Numbered from the stretch's first letter, positions 50,973 to 61,783 are shown. The stretch: DNA of 64,000 bases from Rapana venosa (GCA_028751875.1 CM054135.1:11499467-11563466), one strand, 5' to 3'. Numbers and translations: made by a program. The notes: generated from the letters alone by a model not told the origin.

Positions 50973-51852
50973 AAAAATCATTGTATATTCGACATTGAAG
51001 TTGGGCAGGCTGGTGACGGTGTTACCGTAGGTTTGCTCCTCGCCTATTTGTACCTAGGCGTTTTTCTGCATTGGTGTGGCGATGTGAAGCTGAACCCTGG
51101 ACCTGGACCCAGTGGAAGGAAGGACAGTCTGCGCCAAACCCAGCTGAACTCTGGTGCTGGTTCCGCTTCTTTGTCTCCTAAAAGGACAAGTCGGGAGTCT
51201 ACACTGAAGGACGTGGCAGCAAACCTGCAGGAGCTGATTGGGATGTTTAAAGAACTGAAGGAAGAGGTGAGGCAAGTCAAAGAGACATGTTCAGGAATTC
51301 TGAGTGAAATGGCATCCTTAAAAGAGACTGTTACTGATCTGAAATAGGAAAACCAAAGACTGAAAGAACAAAACGAAAAATTGTGTGAAAAGGTGGAAAA
51401 GTTGGAATTAAAGACTGACGACTTGGAGGGGGTATTCTAAAAGAAATAACATCCTTGTCTATGGCATACCAAGACTGGACAATGAAACTCGTGACAATTG
51501 TGAAAGACTGGTCAAAGACATAATGACTGACAAGCTAGGACTGAGTCGAGACATGGAATTTGACATGATCCACCGTCTAAATAGAAACCCTAACTCCCCT
51601 ATCATACGTAGATGTGCATTCTGCAGGGATAAAGAAATGGTTCTGAAGGCTAAACACAAACTCCATGGAAGCAATGTCTTCAATGGAGAAGACTGCACTC
51701 CGCGTGTGCATGATATCAGAAGGAAACTTGTTCCTCATTTGAAGGATGCCAGAAAAGATGGGAAAAGACCTTTCATTGTCTTTGATCGTCTGATCATTGA
51801 TGTCGAGAAACACTATGTGGACGAAAGTCCAGATCCTACAAATACGGTCTAA
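50973..51852 (+). pseudogene. Element A ORF1: 2A-like motif, coiled coil, nucleic-acid-binding region (broken)
   Basis: The frame is open from 50973 but has no ATG before a hydrophobic run (LLLAYLYLGVFLHW) and CGDVKLNPGP at 51084..51113. That motif fits the 2A ribosome-skipping consensus D-V/I-E-x-N-P-G-P except for K in place of E. A Lys/Glu-rich coiled coil follows. A TAG at 51345-51347 interrupts it, and the coiled coil then continues in frame to a frame change near 51440. Behind that, VYGIPRLDNETRDNCERLVK, MIHRLNRNPN and KRPFIVFDRL resemble the RRM/C-terminal part of L1-type ORF1 proteins. Confidence 0.75.
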
Positions 51853-51965
51853 CATTAGACCCTACAAATACGGTCTAGCATTAGACCCAACAAATACGGT
51901 CTAGCATTAGACCCAACAAATACGGTCTAGCATTAGACCCAACAAATACGGTCTAGCATTATGGC
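51846..51965 (+). repeat. 26-bp hairpin-forming tandem repeat at the ORF1 stop
   Basis: Five units begin at 51846, 51872, 51898, 51924 and 51950. Each contains GGTCTA-GCAT-TAGACC, a perfect 6-bp stem with a 4-base loop. The ORF1 stop codon TAA lies in the first unit, where GGTCTAAC replaces GGTCTAGC. Confidence 0.9.
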
Positions 51966-51981
51966 TGGCCTACTTCAAAAC

Positions 51982-52148
51982 TGTAGCATAGTCGGTACGT
52001 TCCATGTACCCATTCTGAGAGGTTTTCTGATGCCGACAGTCGCTGGATGACGATCGAGGGTTACCTGTCGCACATAATCCACCCTACCGAGCGAGGAACT
52101 TCCAGATAAAGTCAGAATGGGTACATGGAACATACGGACTATGCTACA
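51982..52148. repeat. 35-bp inverted repeat around the ORF2 start
   Basis: Arms 51982..52016 and 52114..52148 are reverse complements with 33 of 35 matching bases and a loop of about 97 bp. The right arm contains the ORF2 start (MGTWNIRTMLQ). The left arm encodes the same start on the minus strand (MGTWNVPTMLQ). Confidence 0.9.
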
Positions 52149-52960
52149 AAAAGGAAAATTGGAAAATCTCAAACAAGAAATGGAAAGAATGAACCTCAAT
52201 ATACTAGGACTTTCAGAAGTGAGATGGAAAGGAGCAGGCTGCATAACATCGACACCTACACCATTCTTTACTCAGGAGGAGATCAACACCAGAAAGGAGT
52301 TGGCATGATTCTAGATCAAGAAACCTCAAAGACCATCAAATGTTTCTGGACTGTAAATGACAGAGTCCTGATAGTAAAACTTAAGGGCACACCTTTCGAC
52401 ATTGGAATAGTACAAGTATATGCACCAACAGCTGATAAAGATGATGCAGAAATTGAGGAGTTTTATGAAAATATCGAAAAGGCAATGAAGCAACTGAAGT
52501 CTCAAGATATCAGAATAATAATGGGTGACCTCAATTCAAAGGTAGGAAAAGGGAAAGATGAAACCACAGTTGGCCCATTTGGAATAGGAGTGAGAAATGA
52601 AAGAGGAGAGCGGCTCACGGAATGGTGCAAGGAACAAAAGCTGGCTGTCATGAACACATGGTTTGAAAACCATCCAAGAAGATGCTGGACATGAGAAAGC
52701 CCTGGCGACAGAACCAGGAATCAAATAGATTACATCCTGATTCAAGAACGCTTCCATAACTCTATAACATCTTGTAAGTCCATGCCAGGTGCAGACTGTG
52801 GAAGTGATCATGTCCCAGTTATGGGGACAATGCGACTAAAATTGAAAAAGTTGTCAAAAGCAAAAAGAACACCAAAACTGCAAATGAACATGCTACAAAC
52901 TGACGAAGAAATCAAAGAAAAATACAAGATCAAAGTTGGAAACAAATGCATGGCCTAGAT
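52117..52960 (+). pseudogene. Element A ORF2: apurinic-type (EEP) endonuclease domain, broken
   Basis: It starts MGTWNIRTMLQKGKLENL with NILGLSEVRW (E of the catalytic set). It shifts frame near 52240 and continues VQVYAPTADKDDAEIEEFYE and RIIMGDLNSKVGKG (D-x-N). A TGA follows at 52692, after which the frame resumes with RNQIDYILIQERF and GSDHVPV (S-D-H). All the usual EEP motifs are thus seen across damaged frames. Host-genome pipelines often label this domain 'craniofacial development protein 2-like'. Confidence 0.85.
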
Positions 52961-53031
52961 CAACTCACCACTACAGAGGAAAAATGGCAGATGATGAAAG
53001 ATAGCATCAGTGAGGCAGCAAAAGAACATAT

Positions 53032-54956
53032 CTATCTATCTATCTGTCCCGTAGTCTGACGACCGTGGGGGCACCCTCAAAGACTCAACAACCAGTTCCC
53101 TCCATTCCTCTCTCTGTTCTGCCTTTCTCAGGGTTTTGTTGAGTTCTAGGCCTGTCCATTCGCTGATGTTATCCTCCCAGCTCTTCCTTGGTCTGCCTCT
53201 TCTTCTTCCTCCCTGGACAGTGCCTTGTAAAACTGTCTTTGCAAGTCCTCTGGATCTTGTGACATGCCCATACCATTTAAGTTTACGTTTTTTCACGATC
53301 GTTAGAAGGTTCTCATAGGGTCCAATGGTTTGCTGGATTCTGTTATGTACGCTTTCGTTGCTTATGTGGTCTTTGTAGGAGATGCAAGGAGTCTCCGAAA
53401 GCATCTCATCTCCACCGCCTGTACTCTTTTCTCCAAATCTGCAGTCAGGGTCCATGATTCACAGGCATACAGAAATATGGATATGATAAGGGAGCGCATT
53501 AGTCTGATCTTGGAGATAAGTGAGATATTTTTATCTCTCCAGATGGTGTTTAGTTTTGACAAAGCTGTTATTGTCTGTGCAGTCCTGCATACCACTTCTG
53601 GCTTGGATCCCTGGTCTGATACAATGGCTCCCAGGTACTTGAAGCTTTGAACTGTTTCCAGCTTCTGGTCATTAACCCTGATATCAGTGCTAATGCCGTT
53701 GGTGTTATTAGTCATCAGTTTGGTCTTCTCTGCACTGATTTCCATGCCGTATGTTTTGGAGGCCTTATTCAAGTGTTCTGTTAGGCTGGCAAGCTCTTTT
53801 TTCTGATCCTGCTATTCCATCAATGTCACCTGCGAAGCGGAGGTTTGTGATCGTTTCTGCCACTAATGCTGACTGATTCTTCATGATGTTCCAGTGCATC
53901 AGCCATGATTCTCTCAAGGAAGATGTTGAAAAGAGTGGGTGAGAGTAGACAGCCTGCCTTACTCCAACTGTTTGTTCGAAACCATTCTCCAATGTTGTTG
54001 TTGTAGTACACTGCACTGGTGGCCTCGCTGTACAGCTGTTTGATGACTCTGATCAGGTTTGCATTGATGCTGTACAAATTCATGGTTGCCCACAAAGCTG
54101 CATACCACACCCTGTCAAATGCCTTCTTAAAATTGATAAATACGTGGTAAAGGTCTTGTTGATGTTGAAGGTACCGCTCACATAGTATTCTGAGGTTGAA
54201 TATCTGTTCGGTTGTGCTGCGCCCTGCTCTGAAACCTGCTTGTTCCTCAGCAATGATGGTCTCTGCTTGTGGCTTCAGTCTATTCAATATTATCTGCAGC
54301 ATGACCTTGCTTGGGTGGCATATGAGGCTGATTGTGCGGTAATTATGGCATTGTTGTAGATTTCCTTTCTTGGGGAGGGTGATGATGAGTGACTGTGTCC
54401 ATGGTGTTGGCCATTTTTCTGTCTGCCAGATCTTGTTGCAGATTCTTAGTAGGGCGCTGATCATGGCTTCCCCTCCAGCTTGAACCAACTCAGCTGGAAT
54501 GTTGTCAGCCCCTGCTGACTTTCCCTTTTTCAGCGATCTGACTGCTGTTTCCACTTCTTCTCGGAGGATAGGGTGACTGTCTGTGTCTTTGCTTGCTGGT
54601 ACATTAAGGACTTCTGGATCTCCTGCGGTTCTATAGTCATACAGGTCGGAGCAGTATTCTGTCCATCTGTTCAGAATATCCTGGTCATCAGTGAGACACT
54701 TCCCATTTTTGTCTTGGATTGTTAAACCTTTTCCCTGTTTTGTGTAGTCAGGTCTTTCACCAGCTGATATGCTTTCTTGCTATTGTTTTTCTTGATGTTC
54801 TCTTCAATGTCTTGGCACTGTTCACCGATCCATTTCTCTTTTGCCTCCGTCATGGACTTCCTGATTCTTTTGTTGACTGCCCTATATTGTTCTGCTCTTT
54901 CTTTTGTTTCATTTTTCTTTTTCTTCAACTCTCTACGCTTGTCGCATAGTTGTAGG
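53032..54956 (-). mobile_element. RTE-like element B, 5'-truncated, nested in element A
   Basis: Minus strand from 54956 to 53032. It is flanked by AAAAGAACATAT (53020-53031) and AAAAGAATATAT (54957-54968), an 11/12-matching target-site duplication. The 3' end has (GATA)n before the duplication. Protein pieces are KERAEQYRAVNKRIRKSMTE, then RT (SLKKGKSAGADNIPAELVQA, HVFINFKKAFDRVWYA, SPTLFNIFLERIMADAL), KYLGAIVSDQG, YACESWTLTADLEKR, and the C-terminus ending SSDYGTDR. The endonuclease is missing. Confidence 0.92.
53036..54928 (-). pseudogene. Element B reverse transcriptase, frameshifted, catalytic motif changed
   Basis: RT pieces lie in three or more frames: 54928..54722, 54554..53826, 53772..53362 and 53455..53036. 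The expected F/YADD box reads NLRFAGDIDG, so the first catalytic Asp is Gly. The conserved QGC-type block also reads SKAGCLLSP. The C-terminal frame ([20 protein letters not shown]) is intact. Confidence 0.85.
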
Positions 54957-54968
54957 AAAAGAATATAT

Positions 54969-56790
54969 ACCAGTTATAAATAGAAAGGAACATAAGAAGT
55001 GGATGAGCTCCGAGATTTTAAACCTAATGGAAAACAGGAGAAAGGCAAAAGTAGATGAAAAGAAGTATAAAGAACTCGACAAACTGGTTAAGAAAAAATG
55101 TAATGAAGCCAAGGAAGAATGGATCAATATGCAGTGCAAGGAAATTGAAATGAATGCAAATTTTGATAGCAAACTTATGTATGAAAAAATAAAAGATGTG
55201 ACAGGGAAGAAATCATCTGCAAAAACAGGTTGTATAAAGTCGAGAGATGGAGATATACTCATGGTAAAGGAAGATATTCTTAACAGGTGGTCAGAATACA
55301 TCGAAGAGTTATACCACGATAACAGAGGTCCACCTCCTCATATTAGCAACGAAGATGGCCACATAATCATGGAAGACGAAGTGAGACATGCACTCAGCAA
55401 GATGAAAAGTGGTAAGGTGCCAGGACCTGATGATATCCCATCTGAATTGATAACAGCCCTGGATGAAATGGGAATTAAGGCAGTCACAAAACTACTAAAC
55501 AATATATATGACACAGGAGAGATTCCGACAGATATGAAGAAGTCCATCTACATTGTGATCCCTAAGAAACTGGGTACAGCTGAATGTGACCAACATCGTA
55601 CAATCAGCCTGATGAGTCAACTCACCAAAGTTCTTTTACGAATACTCATGAAGAGAATGAGAAATAAAATACTCCCAGAAATATCAGAAACGCAATTTGG
55701 ATTCATGGCAGACAAAGGCACCAGAAATGCAATCTTCGCATTGAAAACTCTCATGGAAAGATCCATCGAGGTCCAGAAAGACCTGTACCTCTGCTTCATT
55801 GACTACTCAAAAGCGTTCGACAAAGTACGACACACCGACTTGTTTGATATTCTGGCAGGACACTCCGACTTGTTTGATATTCAGGCAGGGCTATACATCA
55901 ACGGGAAAAATCTTCGAGTCCTCAGAAACATATATTGGGAACAGGAGGCAGCCATTAGAGTCGACAATGACATCAGTCAATATAGACCAATCTGCAGGGG
56001 TGTGAGGCAGGGCTGCGTGTTCTCACCTGATTTATTTAATGTATATAGTGAAATAATTCTACGAAATATTGAGAATCATGAGGGAATTAGTGTAGGTGGC
56101 CACAACATCAACAACCTGAGATATGCAGATGACACAATCCTTATCGCTGACTCTGAACAAAAACTGCAAAAGATTTTAACAACAGTAACAGACGAAAGCG
56201 AAAAGAAAGGATTACAGCTCAATGCAAAGAAGACAGAATGCATGGTGATCTCGAAAAAAGCTGTTATACCACAATGCAACATAGCCTGTAAAGGAGAGAG
56301 AATCAGACAAGTAAACACCTCTAAATACCTTGGTTGTACTATCACCCCGGACGGCAAGTGTGACACAGAAATCAAGAAGAGAATCGGTCAATCTAAGGCA
56401 ACTTTTAACAACATGAAATGCATTTTTACCAACAGTAAGATAAGCCTCAAGACAAAGATCCATGTTTTGAGAGCCTACGTATGGTCCATTCTTCTGTACG
56501 GATGTGAGTGCTGGACCCTAGCCAAGGACACAGAACAGCGACTAGAAGCAGTGGAAATGTGGTTCATCCAGAGAATCATGAAAATCTCATGGACAAAAAG
56601 AAAAACTAATGCAGAAGTAATGGAAATGGCTGGGTACAAGAGATCCCTTCTCAACACCATCAGAGAAAGACAGCTCAAATTTTTCGGCCATATAATCAGG
56701 GCTGACGGACTAGAGAAACTGTTATGGAGTGGCCAAATCTGTGGAAACAAGAGCAGAGGAAGACAAGCACAAAATCCACAGACAGCTTAA
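54969..56790 (+). pseudogene. Element A ORF2: reverse transcriptase part
   Basis: A single open frame of about 600 codons. The linker EHKKWMSSEILNLMENRRKA is followed by RT motifs MKSGKVPGPDDIPSELI, FIDYSKAFDKVRH, ICRGVRQGCVFSPDLFN, NNLRYADDTILIA, TSKYLGCTITPDG, ILLYGCECWTLAKD and RQLKFFGHIIRADGLEKL. The catalytic Asp residues are present. A 30-bp in-frame tandem duplication (about 55830..55889, HTDLFDILAG/HSDLFDIQAG) adds ten residues after motif A. The GRP-K-type C-terminus ends early at GRQAQNPQTA. Confidence 0.9.
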
Positions 56791-56925
56791 ACAAATTCCC
56801 AACGAATAATGAGGGCACCAACAATGAGCTCATGAGAGGGACCGAGAACAGGGAAGAATGGAGAGCCATGATCGTCGATGTCTGCAGGACCACACCGGAC
56901 ACTTGAAGAAGAAGAAGACTTCAAA

Positions 56926-57348
56926 ACTAAGCCCATGTTACATTATCAATCTCTGGTGGGTTTTTTCCCACTGGGTTTTTCTGTTTTTCAGTCAGATGGA
57001 ACAAATAAAAGTCAGTCACCGCCTGCAGTAAATGTTGCTCCCCCCCCTCCTCCTCCACGTGCAAACTGCACTGAGTTTTGTCCTGGGCTTGTCACACAGG
57101 CTGCTGACAGGTAACTGTGTTAAACGTTGCCAACTAATGTCAGTGCCCACGTAAAGTGTGTGAATCAGATCCTGTTTTCTAGCCATTCAAATTCAAATGC
57201 ACGATCTTAAAAACGAAACTGATATAATTATGTGTAAAAAAAAAGAAGAAAAAAAACCGGTTTTGACCATGATAGCACTAATGTGTGGTGTGTTCGCGCG
57301 CGCTCGCTCCTTGCGTGTGTGTATGTGTGTTGTGTGTGTGTGTGTGTG

Positions 57349-57394
<46 letters not shown>

Positions 57395-58140
57395 AAAATT
57401 AAATCCATGTTGTGCTTACTGTCGGCATTGGAATGTCAATGGGTTGGTGTCTGAGATAAACGATAAAAAAATGTTTTGTTACATTATGATGCTGGTTACC
57501 AGATACTGCATGAAAACTTTTGTGGGAAATTTACAGTTGAACATGTTGTTGTCGTTGTTTTTCTTACAATTACAGTGTATTAGAAACCAGCTAGCTATTC
57601 AATTTTATAACGAAAAAAGGTCCAGAAAGATAAATTGTTGGATCAAGAAGGAACTTTTGTTATGCATTAAATGAGTAAAACATCACTGAAGTAATGTTAG
57701 TATGTTCATTTTATCAAAAGGTCATTAAGGTTTGGAAAAGGATGTATTATGTGCTTGTGTTTACTTACTACCAGAAAATCATTTTGACGTTAAGAGCGGT
57801 ATGCTTATGTCTGAAAAGATTTTAGAGCTTGCAGATGTGCATGTATTGAAGAAAAGATATTTCATTAAATTGACTGTAACTATGTCCCAGATATCATAGA
57901 TAAAGATTCTCATTGTTTTAGTATTACAGGCAGGTCACCATGTTTTGATTAGTTATCCGGTGAGTGCATAGTGTGAAAATATGGCAAATATATGATAGAT
58001 ATGTGTATAAGTCTGAATGTATGTATTCTAATTTGATAAATTTGCTGGATTCGATCATGTATGTTTTATGTATATCAGACACTGGTAACAGTGTAATGAT
58101 TATATTTTGTTATCTGCTGATTTGTATAAAGTTTATAGAT
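56926..58140. other. Single-copy DNA between element A and a CR1 fragment
   Basis: No gene was recognised. A (GT)n(GA)n tract occupies 57315..57392. Confidence 0.4.
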
Positions 58141-58855
58141 AGATAATAATAATAATAATAAATGGAACTTATATAGCGCTATATCTTGCAAAGACAAATC
58201 AAAGCGCATGCATTCAACCTAATCTTACACAGTCATGCAATCAATGATAAATAATCAAAAGTTTAAACAAACAGATATTTACAAACATGGTGCGATGCAG
58301 ACAAAATCTATGAAATAAAATTTCGATAGTCAAATGTTTTTCAAAAGCACACATACACTCGCACAGGCCGTATACTTTAGCAGGGTGATAGAACATGGGT
58401 TAGATATGAAACAGGAGGGGGGAAGTCTTAGGTTTGAAATAAATATATTTTGAGGCTGGATTTAAAAGTGTCATAACTAGGTTTCTGGCGAAGAGAGAGA
58501 GGAAGGTTGTTCCAGATGGATGGACCAGAAATAGAGAATGAGCGGAGGCCAACAGTGGATTGGTTGAATCTAGGTATACGTAGGCACAAGGTATCTGCAG
58601 TAGATCGGAGGGAACGTGAAGGAGTGTACAGGTTAAGACATTCACATAGGTAGGAAGGTGCAGTTTTGTGGAGACATTTGTAACAGAGGGTACTGATTTT
58701 ATAATCTACTCTCTGTGTCACAGGCAGCCAGTGGAGAGATCGCAAGAGAGGGGTAATGTGCTCAGATTTTTTCTTTCTGAGAACTAGTCGAGCTGCGGAG
58801 TTTTGTATACGTTGAAGGGAGTGGATAGATGTTGCTGGCAGACCAGCTAAAAGAT
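58141..58855 (-). pseudogene. CR1/L2-like LINE fragment, 5'-truncated
   Basis: The minus frame 58850..58428 reads [47 protein letters not shown] and GPSIWNNLPLSLRQKPSYDT. It is the same family as the 14797 copy, and the 3' tail is again GCGCTATATAAGTTCCATTT plus (ATT)n at 58141. Confidence 0.88.
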
Positions 58856-59177
58856 ACAACTGAAATGAACATAACCAAACAAAAGTTTTCCTTTTCATGT
58901 TACTTAAACCATTCACTGTCAAAGATATCTTGTGCTTTACGTTGATCTACATATTGAAAATTTCATGTTTACAGATGAAGTTTTGGAACACCTGGCCACT
59001 GTTTGGCTTTGAAACTGGTGTATTGTACCCCCTTCAGTAAGGGGCCATGGCCTATACTGAATAAACCATTTCGAGTTCGAGTTCGACTGGCTTACTCCAG
59101 TACCGCAGGACATGAACAACACCAATCTGACCTCCACAGTCACCTCTTTCCCCAAGTCAGCCGTGTGGGAGAAGCCA

Positions 59178-60260
59178 TCATGCTGTCAGCACAGCGGGCC
59201 TGCCGGCTTTCTTCCCCCCACAGAGAAACAGCGTCTTGGCAGCAGCCGTGAACCTCTGACTGAAGGTGATGTAGAAGACGAAGTTGGCAGAGGAGTTGAT
59301 GAGGTTGAAGAGGAGGGAGATGGAGATGGTGGCAAAGGACAGGTTGCGGTAGCGGCCCACGTCAGAGAAGCCGTCCTTCTGGAACAAGAGGCGGGCCAGC
59401 TGCACGAGGATGGAGGGCAGGGAGCACAGCACGAAGACCGCGCAGATGCTGGTCAGCGTCTTGGTCACCTGACTCTGCTCCACCGCCTTCTTCTGCCCCC
59501 CGTCCCTGCCGGCCGTCAGCTGCAGCCTGGTCTGACGACTGCGCAGCAGGGTGGTCAGGATGGCCCCCGTGCAGTAGGTCACCAGGATGACCGGCAGGTA
59601 GTTGAAGGGGATGGCCATCACCAGGTCGTTGTACAGCACCACAAAGTCCAGGTTGTCTGAGGTGAACTTGCTGAAGGTGAGGTATTTCACCGTGGCATTG
59701 TATTTGGCGCTGAACGTTTCGTGGACGTCGAACAGGAGGTAAGCCTGGAAGCCCAAAGCGAAGGGCAGGACGGCCAGCACCACGCAGGCCACGAGGATGT
59801 TCTTGCGGGTGAGCAGGGTGGGGGCTTTGAGGGGGTGGAGGACAGCGATGTAGCGCTCCACGGCGATGAGGCAGGTGTAGAGCCTGGACACCGTGCCCAC
59901 TTTGACAGCCACCATGATGGGCAACGCCTTGTACTCCATCTCCAGGCGGATGGCCCACACCTCGTCCACGCGTCTGAGGATGCACTCCGCCATGGGGCCG
60001 AACCACAGGAGGAGGTAGAGCAGGTCCATCAGCGTCAGCCCCACCAGCAGCAGGTTGGTCACCTCCTTCAGCCCCAGGTACAGCAGAACGCTCAGGCTCA
60101 GAATGTTGCCCAGCAGACCCACCACAGTGATGATTGGCTGAAAGCCACAGGAAATGACGTCATTGATGAGCATTCTGGTCTCTCGAGTGATCAGTCCTGG
60201 TAAACTGTCGGGATCAGGGACTTCCGGTTGTGCTGTGGAACTGGAGTTAAGGATTTCCAT
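59178..60260 (-). CDS. Class A (rhodopsin-like) GPCR, peptide-receptor type, 360 aa
   Basis: This is an intact minus-strand frame of 360 codons plus stop in a single exon. The ATG at 60258-60260 has a strong context (ACCATGG). The upstream frame continues without an ATG to a CAG that may be a 3' splice site for a 5' UTR exon. Seven hydrophobic segments are visible. TM1 has GLLGNILSLS (N52), TM2 LTLMDLLYLL (D79), TM3 ends ERYIAVLHPLKA (E135-R-Y), TM6 FVLCSLPSIL, and TM7 NLINSSANFVFYITF (N326-F-V-F-Y330), the N-x-x-Y variant common in protostome FMRFamide/neuropeptide-like receptors. Sequons NSSS near the N terminus and NATV in loop 2 are consistent with cell-surface display. It lacks a Cys at the top of TM3 and in extracellular loop 2, and a Trp in TM4. 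The ligand is unknown. Confidence 0.92.
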   Translation of the reverse strand: MEILNSSSTAQPEVPDPDSLPGLITRETRMLINDVISCGFQPIITVVGLLGNILSLSVLLYLGLKEVTNLLLVGLTLMDLLYLLLWFGPMAECILRRVDEVWAIRLEMEYKALPIMVAVKVGTVSRLYTCLIAVERYIAVLHPLKAPTLLTRKNILVACVVLAVLPFALGFQAYLLFDVHETFSAKYNATVKYLTFSKFTSDNLDFVVLYNDLVMAIPFNYLPVILVTYCTGAILTTLLRSRQTRLQLTAGRDGGQKKAVEQSQVTKTLTSICAVFVLCSLPSILVQLARLLFQKDGFSDVGRYRNLSFATISISLLFNLINSSANFVFYITFSQRFTAAAKTLFLCGGKKAGRPAVLTA

Positions 60261-60345
60261 GGTCAGGCCGACAGCGTTGGCTAAATGTTCTGAAGAGGTT
60301 TGAATTCGCACAACTGAGGGTAAAATATTCTGCACCTCAGAGTGA
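60261..60345 (-). other. Probable 5' UTR and splice acceptor of the GPCR gene
   Basis: On the minus strand the frame is open from about 60335 without an ATG. It is preceded by TCACTCTGAGGTGCAG, an acceptor-like sequence. An untranslated first exon further right (above 60345) is inferred. Confidence 0.4.
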
Positions 60346-60693
60346 CTGAAGCAGGACCATGAAGCATAGAGTTTGTGACCAGCTTCTCAAAAATAAGCCT
60401 TACTCAGCTGACGCACTCTGCCCTCGCTAGTCAGAAACCTGAAGGGGTGAAAAGAAACAACAGCGAAGGCAGCAAGCAACAGTGACCTGAACAGACTGTT
60501 TTGATCAACATACTATGGTCACCACTATTTTTTTCAAGTCAAGAGGATCTGCACATTTTCAATATTAAACTGTGAACAGCTAGGAATATGCAATTTAGCT
60601 GAACACTGTTGTTTGAAATCGAGGAAATAATAGATGTACATACATCCAATCTGACTTTAAATTTCAAATCTAGCATGTTACAACAACGAAACT

Positions 60694-60975
60694 GACTTTT
60701 GTCTGTTATCCACGTCAACTGAAAATGCCCACACAACTAACTTTGTTTTGTGATGCAGGCTATAAAGAAGTAAATAAGGAATGGAAATGACTTTTGTCTG
60801 TTATCCACGTCAACTGAAAATGCCCACACAACTAACTTTGTTTTGTGATGCAGGCTATAAAGAAGTAAATAAGGAATGGAAATGACTTTTGTCTGTTATC
60901 CACGTCAACTGAAAATGCCCACACAACTAACTTTGTTTTGTGATGCAGGCTATAAAGAGGTAAATAAGCTCTGGT
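60694..60975. repeat. Three tandem 95-bp repeats upstream of the GPCR
   Basis: Units start at 60694, 60789 and 60884 (GACTTTTGTCTGTTATCCAC). They are almost identical up to CAGGCTATAAAGAAGTAAAT; the third diverges after AAAGAGGTAAATAAG. The unit contains GATGCAGG and a plus-strand TATAAA. Confidence 0.92.
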
Positions 60976-61540
60976 TGGGATTCAAGTGTATTTCTTTTAT
61001 TCCTCGCTCGTAAAGTTTATACAGCCAGTCTATCTCCTCTTTAAAAGAATACAAAGCAATTGTAATTAATAATATAATACATGAATATTTGCGCATTAGT
61101 AATAATGAAAATATAAAAAAACTAAAACAAACGAAATCCTGAAGAAAAATATACCCATTTTCAACCCTCCCTCCCTCCCTCCACTAACATCCCCCCAAAA
61201 AACAACAACAAATTACTACCAAAAAACCCAAACAAACAACAAAGCAACAACAAAAAGCAAACCTGCCCTTCAAAAACAACAACAAAAGAAGAGAGAAAAC
61301 TTACAACCAATGAATGTAGGCTTGAATACATAAACAAACAAATATATTCCCAACCCAACATTCCAACTAAAAGCCCTTAGGCATAGATGTACATTCCGAT
61401 ACACATAATGAAATACTCTACCTGCACTAGATAAAAAATAAGAAAAGAACAAAGACAAATATTGATGAAAAGATACAAGCAATAAACTGTTACTAACATA
61501 CAAGCTTACTCAGACCTGCGCACGTACTCAATTAGTTTGA
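60976..61540. other. AT-rich DNA, no gene seen
   Basis: A-rich on plus with AACAACAAC words. No protein-like frame and no known repeat. Confidence 0.4.
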
Positions 61541-61544
61541 AAGG

Positions 61545-61545
61545 A

Positions 61546-61617
<72 letters not shown>

Positions 61618-61713
61618 CACGAGTATAGGCATGTGTGCTTGCATGCCTTTGTGTGTGTGTGTGTGTGTTTGCACGAGTATATGCATGTGCGCTTGCATGC
61701 CTGTGTGTGTATT

Positions 61714-61783
<70 letters not shown>

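Larger units (their letters stand above)
50973..56925 (+). mobile_element. RTE-like non-LTR retrotransposon (element A), near full length, broken
   Basis: The order is ORF1 (2A-like start, coiled coil, RRM-like L1-ORF1 region), hairpin array, ORF2 endonuclease, [element B insertion 53032..54956], ORF2 reverse transcriptase, and a 3' end with (GAA)n at about 56905..56920. The 3' end is duplicated at 50083..50200. The RT resembles RTE/BovB-type proteins (NNLRYADDTILIADSEQK; LLYGCECWTL). ORF1 has a premature stop and frame change, the endonuclease has at least one frameshift and one stop, and the nested insertion separates the domains. The copy is therefore not autonomous. The left border is not fixed. 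Confidence 0.85.

Noticed and set aside
59112..60203. Plus-strand open frames over the GPCR (182 and 160 codons)
   Set aside because: Antisense shadows of the GC-rich GPCR coding sequence with no domain likeness.
60261..60335. Longer GPCR start giving 385 residues
   Set aside because: The first codon would be GTG. The ATG at 60258-60260 has a strong context, and the open stretch before it looks like a 5' UTR behind a splice acceptor.
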